A stretch of 64,000 nt of DNA from Powellomyces hirtus (taxonomy: Eukaryota; Chytridiomycota; Chytridiomycetes; Spizellomycetales; Powellomycetaceae), in NCBI GenBank assembly GCA_025526995.1, contig JAHLKG010000023.1:372001-436000 (forward strand). The letters run 5' to 3'. A program made the position numbers and the translations under genes. Shown piece by piece: positions 35,927-46,853 of the stretch. Positions within the stretch are counted from its first letter, which is position 1, and the number at the start of each line of letters is the position of its first letter. The notes under the pieces are model-generated. The model was not told the origin of the DNA, searched no databases, and saw only the letters and a program-made list of their open reading frames with translations.

Positions 35927-37263
35927 GAAAACATTCCACAAAAAGGGGGCCGGTCTACGAAACCCATCAGAACCGTGCCGTGCTTTCCGCCGTCTACCCA
36001 TAATGCCCCATCACAAATGGTGAACCTACGTGGTGCTTGGATTTGGGAATTCTGAAGGGATTCTGCAACACTGCTGTGGTACGGATCACTCCGCGGTAAC
36101 GCCCCAGGGGGTTCGCGAGTGAGGATATACACATACACACAATATATAGAGACTGCCCAGAATCCCTTTTTTGACAATTTCGGAATGTGGCGGGCGTGGC
36201 TACATTTTTTTCCCCTGAGAAGCAAAAGGGGGGATTCGGTATAAAAAAAAAAAAAAAAACGGTCATCTCACGCGGGGCATATGTTTGTACCGCGGGAGTC
36301 TACACGTCTCTGGCTGTATACACTGCACCTCTGGGCCGCGCCTGATGTTTTTTTTTTTCTCCAGCTCAAGACGTAAGCAGAGTGGTTGCAAAGCGTACGC
36401 ACCCGCAGGGAAGACAACGGTCCCCTCGCCTCTTTCCCGATGGGTGCGACCAAGTAACCAATACGGTAGCAACCAAGCGGGGCTGCGGTACAAGCGTGCA
36501 GTTTTCTAGCGGCGTGCAAACGTCACACGAGAGGTTTGTAGGGTAGCGCCCTTTGAGAGTTTTGAATGACGCCCAAAGCTACGGTGGGTGTGTGGATTGT
36601 TATTGTTCTGCTTGCGGTACTGCTGCACTTGGATGGTTAGATTCGCAGCAGATAGGTCTCTCTTCTCGCGACCCTGTATTCTTCAAAAGTCCCTCGTGAA
36701 CTGAACAAGGGTGTCGTCCAGAGACTCATGGTGGGTGTCGTTTGCTGTAAGGTGCGGCGCAACGACCGAAAACAACATTCAAGGCCCCTCATCTCTGCGA
36801 ATGTGTTTATCCGTAAACAAGCAGAGCTCGCAAGCGAAAAGAGTACCCTACCTACCACCCCACTTAAACCCGCTGCGACAATAGTCACTCGCGATGCATC
36901 ATATCATTTGTGTATTTTTTTTTTGTGATGAAAGCTTTTGTTGTTGGGTGCGGGATCGGGAGAATGGTGGAAAGGGGGCTTTCTGTGATGCGTGTGAATT
37001 TTCTATTTATGGGCATTCCCAACTCGGATGAGCAAGTGTCACACTTGCATGCGCCCGTGGGACTGCGCCTAGATCGTACGAATTCCCCACCCACGGATAA
37101 TTGATTGAGATACAGATGGTATTGCACAAACACCAATTCGGACCTAAGGTGGGTCTCAACCCAAACTGCCAAACAAAAATATCGGGAAACTAAATTATAG
37201 TGCATCATGGCCAGGCTCCGCGGGCGCGTTCCTTTGTAAGCAAGTGGCGCTGACTGTTGAGCC

Positions 37264-37372
37264 AATTAGAGTCCCAATTAGAGTCCCAATTCCGTGAGGT
37301 GTGCATAGCCATATGCAGCTTCTTGACGAGCGCCCCGACTGCAGAGTCCAATTCCGTGGGGTGTGAATAGCC
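37264..37372. repeat. Promoter-proximal direct repeats
   Basis: The 12-mer AATTAGAGTCCC occurs twice in tandem (37264-37287). A roughly 30-bp block beginning AGAGTCC and ending ATAGCC occurs at 37280-37310 and again, with four or five changes, at 37343-37372. It sits 30-140 bp upstream of a TATA box. Confidence 0.8.
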
Positions 37373-37403
37373 CTCCGGCCATGCGAGCGCCCCCCCGCTC
37401 GGG

Positions 37404-37411
37404 TATAAAAG
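37404..37411 (+). promoter_or_regulatory. TATA box (TATAAAAG) of the Cache receptor gene
   Basis: GGGTATAAAAG lies about 210 bp upstream of ATG 37623 and just upstream of the 20-nt C tract. This is the clearest TATA element in the window. Confidence 0.6.
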
Positions 37412-37434
37412 TCACCTGGGGGGGAGCATGTCCT

Positions 37435-37454
37435 CCCCCCCCCCCCCCCCCCCC
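37435..37454. repeat. Poly(C) tract, 20 nt
   Basis: Uninterrupted C run about 25-45 bp downstream of the TATA box, so near the expected transcription start of the receptor gene. Confidence 0.95.
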
Positions 37455-37622
37455 GCAGAGCGATAGTGCGAGAAAAGTGATTTTGGGATAAACCTGTGCA
37501 TTGAATTGTCCGTTTCATCACGTTACTTGGACGAACGACAGAGACCACCTTTCGAGGAGAGATTTATATACATTTGTTGGATTTATCTTCTTCCTTTTTT
37601 TGTGTTCCTTCTTCTCGACAAC

Positions 37623-39753
37623 ATGGGAAAAAGCCACGAACGGTTGCCAACGACGGAACCCATCCCGGAAGATGGGGAAGTGTCGGCGATGGATTTTAGT
37701 CCCAAGGATATTACAGACGGCGTCCAGCAACGGAACATCAAGCTAGGCATTTGCGGAATCCAGGTCCCCCTGCCCATGCTGCTGATCACCATTTTGAGCT
37801 GTATCATTGTTGTCATTGTTGCGCCGGTGAGTAGTGGGGGTGGGGGGGGGGCGGGGGTGGAATGTAAGTTGGCCAACTAAATGCTGACCCCTGGTCTTAA
37901 TCCAGTCGAGTTACACATTTGTGACGAACGCTCATAAGACGATTGAGCAGGATGCCAATGTGCTTTTGAACGTAGGTTTCAGTGGGGGGGGGTTTTCACC
38001 AAGGTTCCCCGACCCATTGACCATCTCCGGGTCGCCTTCTTAGATCACCATGTCGAAAACATTCGCGGATGTGAAGAACCTCATGCAGAAATACGAGACG
38101 GCCGCGAAAGAATGGGCAAATCGCCAAAGCACCGTAAAGCTGCTCACGACCGTCAGCGACTTCAAAACAGTGACCCCGCTCCTCAGTCAATTCCGAATGG
38201 ATGGTACATATTTTACCGACATGATTCCCGAGATTAGCACGTAAGCGTTCACATGTTCCAAACTCCACTACCAACAAAAGAAAGAAGCTGAACTTCCTGT
38301 TTCCTCAGTATCGCATGCCACAGCCTCGAAGGCGTTCTTCCGGGCACTGTCCGTCAAAACCCCACCATGCCCAACGTGACCACCCTCGGTATCGGGTGGG
38401 AGCCCTCCTACCCGATCCCCTACAACGCCTCTCTCGGCCTGTTTGGCAAGCTCTACAAATACCAATATACGGATTGGTCGACCGACTACAATTACACGAT
38501 TGGCTATGGCGTCAACCGAGCAGTGTTTACGTTCTCGCATTTCGAACAGCCGTTCAAGAATTACAGCAATGATATGGTCTACATGTCCATGCTGGATCCG
38601 GCCCGCAAACCCGGGGATGGACAGTGGAGAGTCACGTATATACCCTCGGTCAAGGTGGCGTTCTGGTGAGTGGGAGGAACGCGAAAAAAAAAAGGTTTTC
38701 TTGCTGCGTATGTTTACACTTGTGCTGATTTGATTATATGGCACAGGAACTTTGCGTCAATGGTTTTCCAAAACCCGATCAACCCTTCCAAACCGAGTCA
38801 CATCTGTACCGCTGGAGCTGTGGCCGATACGCTCATCAACCCGTTTCTCAATGCCAACAAGCCATCCGACAACGGCGTCATCATCTTCTTCAATGCCTTG
38901 AACGGTCGAATGCTCGCGTCCTCGGAGCCTGATTCAGTCAAAGATATCGCGAACGCCAAGCTATGTATGGCTTTGCTCGAAACACTCTTTTTTTTGTCAC
39001 GGGTTCGCATGCCTCTCTAACTTGGAAACTATCTGCTCACTCTACCTTCTAGACAACGTGTCGTACAGCCCCTCGGACAAAATCAACCACATCAGTTCCT
39101 ACCTACAGGGCCTGGTCCCTCTCCATGCCGACTCTGGTCTCCCCAACTGGTCCTCTCTCGGGCTCAGTTTCCACAAAGCCAAGCTCGGGGACTCCAAGAC
39201 GTGGTACATTGCGACCCGGATGATTGTGCCCGACGCCTACAACACCTTTGCGTTCATTGTCGCCTTCCCGCGCGAGGACTTTTTCCACGCGATTGATAAA
39301 TCCATCACGTCCAGTGTGATCTTGATTGCGTGTCTGAGTGTCGGCGGGCTGATTGGAATTGCGATTGCGTCCATTGTGTTTATCCTCCCCCTGAGAATCT
39401 TGGGCAAGAGGATGGAGGAGGTCACCCAGATGAAATTTAGTTCGTTGGAAAAGGGATCTTTGGATAGAAGAAGTTTTGTCAAGGAGATTGCCACCCTCGA
39501 GACGACGTTTGCGACCATGGTCAAGTCTTTGTGCGTAGCAAACACACACACCCTTTGCTTCATCACGTTTTCCTGACACATTTCTTCTTTCTTCTTTTTT
39601 TTTTATAGTGCTGCGGGTATCCGAAAGAACGCCGACCTCGTCAGTGGGCACAAGCGTGGTGGAACAACCACCAGTACTACTCCAGCAACAACGAGGACCC
39701 GGAACGATTCACTCGTGCCTCTTTCTTCTACCCCCATGTCTCCACCAAACTGA
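37623..39753 (+). CDS. Two-TM membrane receptor with Cache-like sensor and HAMP-like segment, no output domain
   Basis: Seven exons join in frame: 37623-37826, 37906-37971, 38044-38240, 38309-38665, 38747-38964, 39053-39530, 39609-39753, giving about 554 aa. Topology: a 45-residue cytosolic N-terminus, TM1 at about 48-68 (MLLITILSCIIVVIVA), a 360-residue outer domain with several N-glycosylation sequons, TM2 at about 434-460, then a HAMP-like helix pair (LRILGKRMEEVTQMKF ... EIATLETTFATMVKSF) and a short Ser/Thr tail ending PMSPPN. The outer domain starts with a long helix (SKTFADVKNLMQKYETAAKE) and has alternating strands, as in double Cache sensors. In zoosporic fungi such modules usually head adenylate or guanylate cyclases or kinases. 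Here no catalytic domain follows before the stop, and none is seen downstream to 40.4 kb. The ligand is unknown. Cache and HAMP are judged by pattern only. Confidence 0.72.
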
Positions 39754-40417
39754 GTATGACCTGGTGGGGGGGCTGAATCTGCCCACAAGCAGAGCTTTTT
39801 CAAACGGATACCTAGATAACGAACATTGTTCATGGAGTGCTAATTTCAAAATTTCAAAATGACTTTCCAAAATTTCACTTTGCCCTTAACTCTGTCCAGT
39901 TTCCACGCGCACGTACGTTTTTCTCCACAATACGTACGACACTTTTGTTACTGTTGCACAATTAAGCTGCAGCCTTGGTTCCGGGGGAATGGCGTCCATG
40001 GTAGTTGTTGATTTGAATGCTGCCACTGCATCCATGATAGTTGTTAATTTGAATGCTGCCACTGATGGAGACCGTTGAATGCATCATGCAAATCAGGCTA
40101 TTGATTAGTGGACATCATGTCATAGGAATTGCATTCAAATCATCAGTTATGAATTATGCGGCAAAAGAGAACCCTCAGTCCCGCCGTACATGCACAGCTG
40201 CTACGCCGTAGGGGACTTTTCTCCCCGCCCCTGTTTTCCATAGTGATATGGAAGAAGCGCAACAAAAAGCGTTCTCTCACATACTCGCGACGCGTGGATG
40301 AATGTTGGTGAAACGGGCGGCAGCTGTCAATTGGCAATTTCGACCTTTTCCCCATGGACCTGACCTCCGCGGAAACAAACTCATATCCCTAGATCCCCTC
40401 ATATCGCCCTCGAAAGA
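39754..40417. other. Intergenic region
   Basis: About 0.66 kb between the receptor stop and the mannosyltransferase start. It contains a 36-bp tandem duplication and otherwise AT-rich DNA with repeated ATTTGAATGC/GCATTCAAAT words. No gene is seen. Confidence 0.5.
39995..40066. repeat. 36-bp tandem duplication
   Basis: Two adjacent copies of a unit that starts TCCATGRTAGTTGTTRATTT and ends GCTGCCACTG (39995-40030 and 40031-40066), differing at about three positions. Confidence 0.85.
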
Positions 40418-41867
40418 ATGGCGCGCGGGTTCTGCAGTACGTCCGTCTTTCACCATCCCTCATTGACCATCCCCACCTCACCGTAACACCTCACTTTCAG
40501 CTCTCCAAACCCTCACGACCCCCCTCGCCCTCTTTATCCTCCTGACGTCCTACCTTCTCACCACAACCAACCTCTACCGCCACCTCGAGCGCAAGTACCA
40601 GCTTCTCAGCAGCCCGCTCCCGGCATTCGCGTACGAGTATGGCCGTGTCGAGGCCGCGGGCGGGGAGAGAGCCAATGCGGCTATTGTGGTGCTGGCGCGG
40701 AATAGCGATGTGGATGATGTCGTGCATACGTTGAGGACCTTTGAATCGACGTTCAATGCTAGGTGTGTTTAGGGGAACTAGAGCTAGGGGAGATTATGTC
40801 GGGCAATTAGCTTGTGTGTTGATATTTTTATTTTGGTTGTGGTGGTGTGCAGATACCGCTACCCCTACGTCTTCCTCAACGACAAGCCGTGGACGTACGA
40901 ATTCCGATCGCGCATCACCGATTTTATTTCTCGCAAACGAGGAGGCGACAACAAGCCTGATGTGCGATTCGGGCAAATCCCTGCCGCGCACTGGTCCTAT
41001 CCATCCCATGTGAACCAGACCAAAGCGCACCAATGCATGCAGGCGATGAAGAAGGCCGGGGTGCCGTATGCGGCGGTCGAGAGCTACCACCACATGTGCC
41101 GCTTCCAGAGCGGGTTTTTTTACAAGCATGAGCTGTTGAGGGAGTTTGAGTGGTATTGGAGGGTGAGTGGGATGGGATAGCTGTTGGAGTTGGTCTGCCG
41201 TGTCGGTTTTGATGTTGAAGTTTCTTTTGTTTGTCTTTTTGCGCAGCTTGAGCCAGACGTGGACTACTTGTGCCCACTCCACTACGACCCCTTCCGGTAC
41301 ATGGCGACCCACGGCAAAAAATACGGATTCAACATCCTCGCCCCCGAATTCATGGCCACGATCCCCTCTCTCACGTCCACCCTCAAATCCTACATGTCCA
41401 CGCACCACATCCCCTCCCCACCGCCCACACTTCAACTCATGTGGAACACCACTACCGACTCGTACAACGGCCTTCATTTCTGGTCCAATTTCGAAATCGG
41501 ATCGCTGACGTGGCTTCGATCACCCGAATATCAACGCTTTTTCAACCACCTCGATGCGACGGGGAATTTTTATTACGAGCGGTGGGGAGATGCCCCCATC
41601 CATTCGGTTGCCGCGGGCATGTTGTTGAAGCCGGACGAGATCCATTATTTTGAGGAAATTGGGTACAGACATGGTGATCGCGTGCATTGTCCTCAAGTCA
41701 AGCAGGTTGAGGGCGTGTATGGCCCGTGTGGGTGCGATTTGTATAGGCTGAAGACTACGTGGGTCAAGTGGGGCGTGTGGGCGTATAAGGACCATTGGGG
41801 GAGAGAGCTGGAGCGGTGGAGAGAGTGGGCTGCAAAATGGCAGAAGAACGATGCGCCAAAGCGATAA
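40418..41867 (+). CDS. Alpha-1,2-mannosyltransferase, GT15 family (KTR/KRE2/MNT1-like)
   Basis: Golgi type II enzyme that adds alpha-1,2-mannose from GDP-mannose to O- and N-linked glycans, important for the fungal wall. Four exons (40418-40436, 40501-40762, 40853-41162, 41247-41867) join to about 403 aa, the usual GT15 size. A very short first exon encodes MARGFC; a signal-anchor (TPLALFILLTSYLLTT) follows. GT15 hallmarks: ANAAIVVLARNSDVDDVVHT, YPYVFLNDKPW, YPSHVNQTKAHQCMQ, YWRLEPDVDYLC, YNGLHFWSNFEIG, and FYYERWGDAPIHSVAAGML near the C-terminus. The final HCPQ...GPCGCDLYRL carries conserved cysteines. The stop is about 130 bp from the convergent sugar transporter stop. Confidence 0.95.
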
Positions 41868-41997
41868 AACGAGCTGCTGTATCATTGGCACCTCTTGCTG
41901 GTATAAATTCTGATTCATTTTGTACATACATACAAACACATTGCGACTGAGATAAAACATTCTGACTAAGCTGGACAACCACAGAGTCCTACAGCGT

Positions 41998-44105
41998 TCA
42001 GATACGCACCGCGCCAGCCTTTGTCTCGGGGACATACACCCACGTAAAGACAAATGACATGGCGAGAAATAGTGCAAACAGGAGAAAGACCGTGTAGCCC
42101 ACTACAAGGAAAAGCAAATTCAAACACCCATGTGAGGAGCCATGTTTCCAAAGTGGTTAGAGAAAATGATTCAGACGTTCTTACTCGCGCCAATTGCAAC
42201 TGGGAACAGCAAGGCAAGGACGAACGCCGACCCCCAGTTGGTCGCGGTACCCAGGGACGCTGCTGCAGTGAGTCCCGTCGGGGGAATCAGTTCAGGGAGT
42301 ATGATCCTGTACGCGGAGGAGAGAGACATGATGAGATGTCCAGACACGCACGGTTTGGACTTTGCAACTCGAGCCTCACCAAGGTATAGCTCCCAATCCT
42401 ACCGCAAACGCCCCCACAAACGCCACCAACAGGCCCGCAACCAGCGCGGGGGGCGGGTCATTGAGCGAGGTATTGGTGACAAAAACGGCGGCAGCGCAGG
42501 CGGCCATCATGGCTTCCGAGGTGAGCACGAGTGTCCGGCGGCCTAGAGAATCGATGAGGAGGGTGGAAATGATGGTCATGAAGAGGTTAACGACGCTGAC
42601 GAGAACAGTGAGATGGATGGCGGTTTGGGGCGAGTAGGTTTGAGTGAAGATTGTTGTCTGTGCGCGTAGAAATAACCGGCTGAAGAATTAGACAGGCGGG
42701 CCGGAAGATTGCAGAAGCTGGGTGCATTACCGAATAGAAAATAGCTGCATTGATACCGCTGAACTGCTGGATGACATGAAGCCCCAACGCCGCAATAAGC
42801 GGACGCCGCATCTCATGAGATGCAAAAAGTTGCCCATATGAGAGTTGATGTGTATGCGACGATGCAGGGCTGCTGGTGGCGTCGGGACTTGCATCAAATG
42901 CTCCGTGACTGGAAGCGCTCTCTTCAATGTCATCCGGAAGGACCCGAGTCTCCTCGTCATCGATTGGAAGGCTGATGGGCGATCCGTATAGTTTGTCGAT
43001 GGCTTCCTTGTTGTCCTGGGCTAGACCTTGTGCTGCGAGCCAGCTGGCAGAAAGGTGGGTGAGAAGGTTGAAACGCTACGAATGTATGTTGGAAAGAAGC
43101 CTACCTTGGTGATTCTACGCACATGGGAAGTAGGACCCACTGTAATGCATTGGGAACTACAGAATTATCCTCATGTTAGGTTCCAGCCTCCCATTCCAAT
43201 TCTGCTTTCCTTTTCCGTGAACCGAGCCCTCACCCAACGCCAACGCAAACATCCCTCTCCACAACTCCACCGTCGCCATCCCCAGCCCCGCAATCGCACT
43301 GACAAGAATCCCAACCACAATCGCCATCTGATTGGCACTGCCCAGCATCCCAGCCCACCGCCGCGGAGCCAGTTCGTTGATATACACTGGCACGACCACG
43401 GTCGACATGCCGGCGGCGATGCCCGTTAGCAAGCGCGCGGCGAATAGCGGCATGGGACTGTGCGCGAGGGTTATGCTTAAGGTCCCTAGAGCAAATAGGA
43501 AGTTTGTGCAGAGAAGTGCGCGGCGTCGCCCATACGCAGATGATAGGTGCCCGCCAGTAAGACCGCCAATAACCCCGCCTGAGAGAAGATTGTAAGGCCG
43601 CTACAACTTGCTCTTCATCGAGTTCTAGGAGGAAGGACGGGTGGAATCCTTACCCAGTAGGAAAAGAGAAACAAAGGTGCCCCATTCCCAGTCCGTCATG
43701 GGAATCTCACTGCTCTGCATATGAGAAGTTGTCAAAGAAACGTCATATTCGTACAGTTCCGCTGAAGCAATATCAACTTTTTGGACCAGTCTCTATGCCG
43801 TCAACAGCATTTCGTCCAAATTCATGTGCACGGCATTTGAACGGCGTTCACGCTCATAGGCACTGTTTTTGGCATACTTGAACCCAACTACACATTGACT
43901 CCATCACCAATACTTTCGGCTATGAAACCAGACCTCCACTCGTCCTCCTCCATGCTCCCCTTGCCTATGTTTTAACGGCATACCTTACCATTGCTTCCCG
44001 CGGCTGGTTAATAACGCCGGCATTGTACCCAAACTGGAAGGGTGAGATAGCGGCGGTCAGAACGCAAAATACGAGATATCGTGTAACTCGGTCCGGTGGA
44101 TGCAT
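41998..44105 (-). CDS. MFS sugar transporter (GLUT/SLC2-like)
   Basis: Eight exons on the minus strand join exactly: 44105-43989, 43714-43654, 43578-43234, 43156-43105, 43043-42731, 42657-42380, 42306-42185, 42101-41998, giving about 463 aa. Family signatures are clear: FQFGYNAGVINQP in TM1, SSAYGRRRALL in loop 2-3, PVYINELAPRRWAGMLG in loop 4-5, VESPSWLA after TM6 (PESPRW type), GLHVIQQFSGINAAIFYS in TM7, LIDSLGRRTL in loop 8-9, and YVPETKA after TM12. The QQ-SGIN and PET motifs match glucose-type facilitators or proton symporters of the SLC2/Sugar_tr family. The central loop between TM6 and TM7 is long, acidic and Ser-rich. Substrate and energy coupling cannot be decided. Confidence 0.93.
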
Positions 44106-44464
44106 TTTGTAATTACTGATCTGAGGGTGAGAACGATACGAGGCCTTCTGATATCACTGAGCTCATTTGACGCGTGCGCAACATGACGCGTGAGGTTTCA
44201 CGCACCGTTGCTCCGGTTTTTGAAGAAAGAGCATACTCTCGAGAGTGAGGGAAGAGAGTCGACGAAGGGCCTGGAATTTTCACACAGAGGTCCGGAATTG
44301 GTGATAGTCCTAGCGAGTTGTTAGACATTGAGTGTTTCCTCTATTCTATTCAGGAATTATGAACAACTAAATACATCTGGACTTCCATCAGGTTATGTAC
44401 GCTAAATATCCCGTAAAAATACTATATACAATTGAGTTCCGTGATCACTACGCAGGTCTTGAGA
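44106..44464. other. Intergenic region (sugar transporter promoter / M50-like 3' end)
   Basis: About 360 bp. It should contain the transporter promoter and the 3' UTR of the peptidase-like gene. Nothing else is recognised. Confidence 0.5.
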
Positions 44465-45443
44465 CTACTGCCCGGTTGGGGTAGTTGGCGTAGCGTTCTC
44501 CTCCTTGAAGACCAGCAAGGCAGCCACCACGGCAACGCCCAAGAAGGCCAACGATATGAGGAACCAAAGGAATCCCCACACCTGGGCAGGCACACAGCCT
44601 CCACAGCACAGATGGGAGAAGCGCGAGGCGTCCGACTCGTTGACTTTGCGTGTAACGAGATCTTCGATGATGTCCCATAGGGAGTACAGACATGACATTA
44701 CTCTGATGGAATGCAACAGCAGCTTTAGCTCCTGGAAATCCCTCTAAAGCAATAAAGACCGAATGAGCACAGAAACTTACCCCATGAACAACACAAAGTA
44801 TCTCAGATAGTATCCACCGTCAATCCACCACAACAGCGCAATCAGCCCAATAAACAGCAACGTGATTCCCCTGGTCAACCAGTTCCGTGCCCAATACAGC
44901 GTCGCCAGCATCGCTAGGCCAATCATGACGCTGACCACTTTGCTCGCCAGTACATCGAACCCAGCAAACACCATCAGAGCGCCCCAAAACGCTGACCCAA
45001 TGTATCCCGCTGGAAGCGTGATGTACGGGTTTCCGCCCCGCATTTTGGTCAGACCACCTTCGTCCGGGTCGAGAGTTATGGAAACAATTTTCCCGCCGGT
45101 GCATAGTGCGGCGGAGGCGTGCCCGAACTCGTGCAAAGCCACCGTCACAATCTTGAATGGCCATAAGACCTGAAAGGACATGTGAGCGAAAGAAGGAAGG
45201 GGTACGGAACAGAATGCTACTTTACCTGCTTCAAATATGGCACATTCCATAGAATTGTTATCGCAACTGCGTAGACTGCTATGAAGATGATGGTTCTTTT
45301 CTGTTCGGGCGAGGGCTCTGCACAACAAGTAAGAGGTGGAAGTGATAAGCGACCTCTTGGAATTTCGGCAAACAGCGGCATTGTGTACGCATACCTATTC
45401 TGGAAGCAAAGTCCTGGGAGCCGTCGGTGGCGAAGGGAGCCAT
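44465..45443 (-). CDS. Peptidase M50B-like membrane protein
   Basis: Small polytopic membrane protein with a zinc-protease motif. Four exons on the minus strand (45443-45395, 45317-45226, 45169-44781, 44702-44465) join to about 255 aa. HEFGH lies at about residues 60-64, followed by CTGGKIVSITLDPDEGGLTKM and then several membrane spans (YITLPAGYIGSAFWGALMVF, VVSVMIGLAMLATLYW, GITLLFIGLIALLWW). This matches the fungal and plant M50B-like family (site-2-protease related), for which proteolysis has seldom been shown. A cytosolic Asp/Ser segment (YSLWDIIEDLVTRKVNESDA) precedes a last TM span. It shares an intergenic region of about 315 bp with the divergent HNH gene. Confidence 0.87.
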
Positions 45444-45758
45444 TGCAGTAGAGACGACAGAAGGAGGATAGAGAGTAACAAGCTATCGATAGTAGGCAAA
45501 CGACGAACTGGGGGGCGGGGGTTGTTGGGGATGGATGCCCCAAACAAATATCCCATAGTATTTACTATCGTGCCAAGACAAGCAAGGGCGACCGCGGATG
45601 TGGCTGTGCAGTCTGTGAAACACGTGCCGCACATCTCACACACTCAAACGCAATTCATGGGTTAAAGTGTGTCCCCCTTTTTATTTGGGTATTGTCTTTT
45701 GCGTTGTTGAATCTCCGACCGACAAGCCAAACTTACTAACACAATTTGCGATTCCAAA
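45444..45758. other. Bidirectional promoter region (M50-like / HNH)
   Basis: About 315 bp between two divergent ATGs. It includes a CACGTG at about 45621. No ORF is supported. Confidence 0.5.
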
Positions 45759-46853
45759 ATGACCAACCGTTTGCGTATTTGTGACGCAGAAGGCAACTTA
45801 CTTTGTTCACTGCCTAACGTTGTGCTTCCCGACATCGAGGTTCTGACCTTTGCCTTGAAGTCTGCCTTTCCAATTCTCCAAACTACACCATTTGCCATTT
45901 CGTTCCTCGGCACCGACAATGTTTGGACACCATACTCGCCAGAAACCTTGCCTCCTAGATGCCGCAAGTTAAGTATCCACGGACAGGGCAATTATTCTGA
46001 TGTAATCGCCGACTGCGTCCTGCAGCAAGCCGACCGTAACCATATGCGTTCAAGAGACGATGCTAAAGGTTTGCAAGCCGCAATGCGAGCCCACTGTATG
46101 CGCCGGGATCAGTGCTGCGTTCTGAGTGGTCGATGTGAGGACGTAGTGTTGAAATGCTCTCATGTGCTCACACCAGAATATGGCGCAAAATGGGTACGTC
46201 TAGCTGGGGATGGAGATAGAGCCTGTGTCGTGAGTCTCACATAAAGATATATCCTCCAACATAGTTTGCCGAAGAATTGGACAGACGGGACTTCTTATGT
46301 TATTTCCCAACCGTTGCAGGCCGATATCTCCCTGCGTTTGACATAAAGAATGGGGTGATAATGTCCGCAGACCTTCATGAGAGTAGTGACGCATTTCGCT
46401 TTTCTATCTGGCCACGTGACAACAAGGTTTGAACAATTGTCCTCATCTTCTTCCACATCACATTTTGACCGGTGAGGTTTTTCCAATTAGTTTTTCGTGC
46501 ATCTATTCTATCCTGTCACCGGCTTACGGCACGGACAAGAAGTAACGGTCCCTCATATTCTCCCCAACGGACCCACTCCAAATTATTTCCGAGATCTTTT
46601 CCCCGAACCGGAAGTATTCCTCGCGCACTTTGCGCAAGCAGTGCTATTCAATATGCGAGGTGCTGGCGAAGCGTATATTCCATCGAATGACAGCGGTGAG
46701 GATACGGATGATGACATCTTTGCTAATCTAAGTGAAGACCTTCAGTTTCATTGGTGGGACAGCGAACAGGAGCTTGCAAGAAAGATTGTGCGTCGAGATC
46801 AGTTGAGGCGTTCATGCGACACCCTGTATCAATATGAAGTTGAACGAGCTTAG
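45759..46853 (+). CDS. HNH nuclease-domain protein (fungal HNH_2 type)
   Basis: Three exons (45759-46193, 46265-46426, 46491-46853), all phase 0, join to about 319 aa. The HNH fold is spread over the introns: CCVLSGRCEDVVLKCSHVLTP gives the Cys pair and first His, and PAFDIKNGVIMSADLHESSDAF gives the Asn, the second His and the usual D..F. This is the arrangement of the HNH_2 domain of many fungal proteins. The N-terminal 100 residues (LRICDAEGNLLCSLPNVVLP onward) look like a small beta-rich domain. The C-terminus is acidic and helical. Function in fungi is unknown; some relatives multiply near transposons. Next to it, downstream, lies a Tc1/mariner relic. The ORF is intact. Confidence 0.82.

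Larger units (their letters stand above)
35927..37622. other. Intergenic region upstream of the Cache receptor gene
   Basis: About 1.7 kb. It contains A/T homopolymers (36241-36260, 36346-36360), no supported ORF, and at its right end a compact promoter-like block: repeated elements, a TATA box, and a 20-nt C tract before the receptor ATG. Upstream of 37250 I see nothing definite. Confidence 0.5.
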
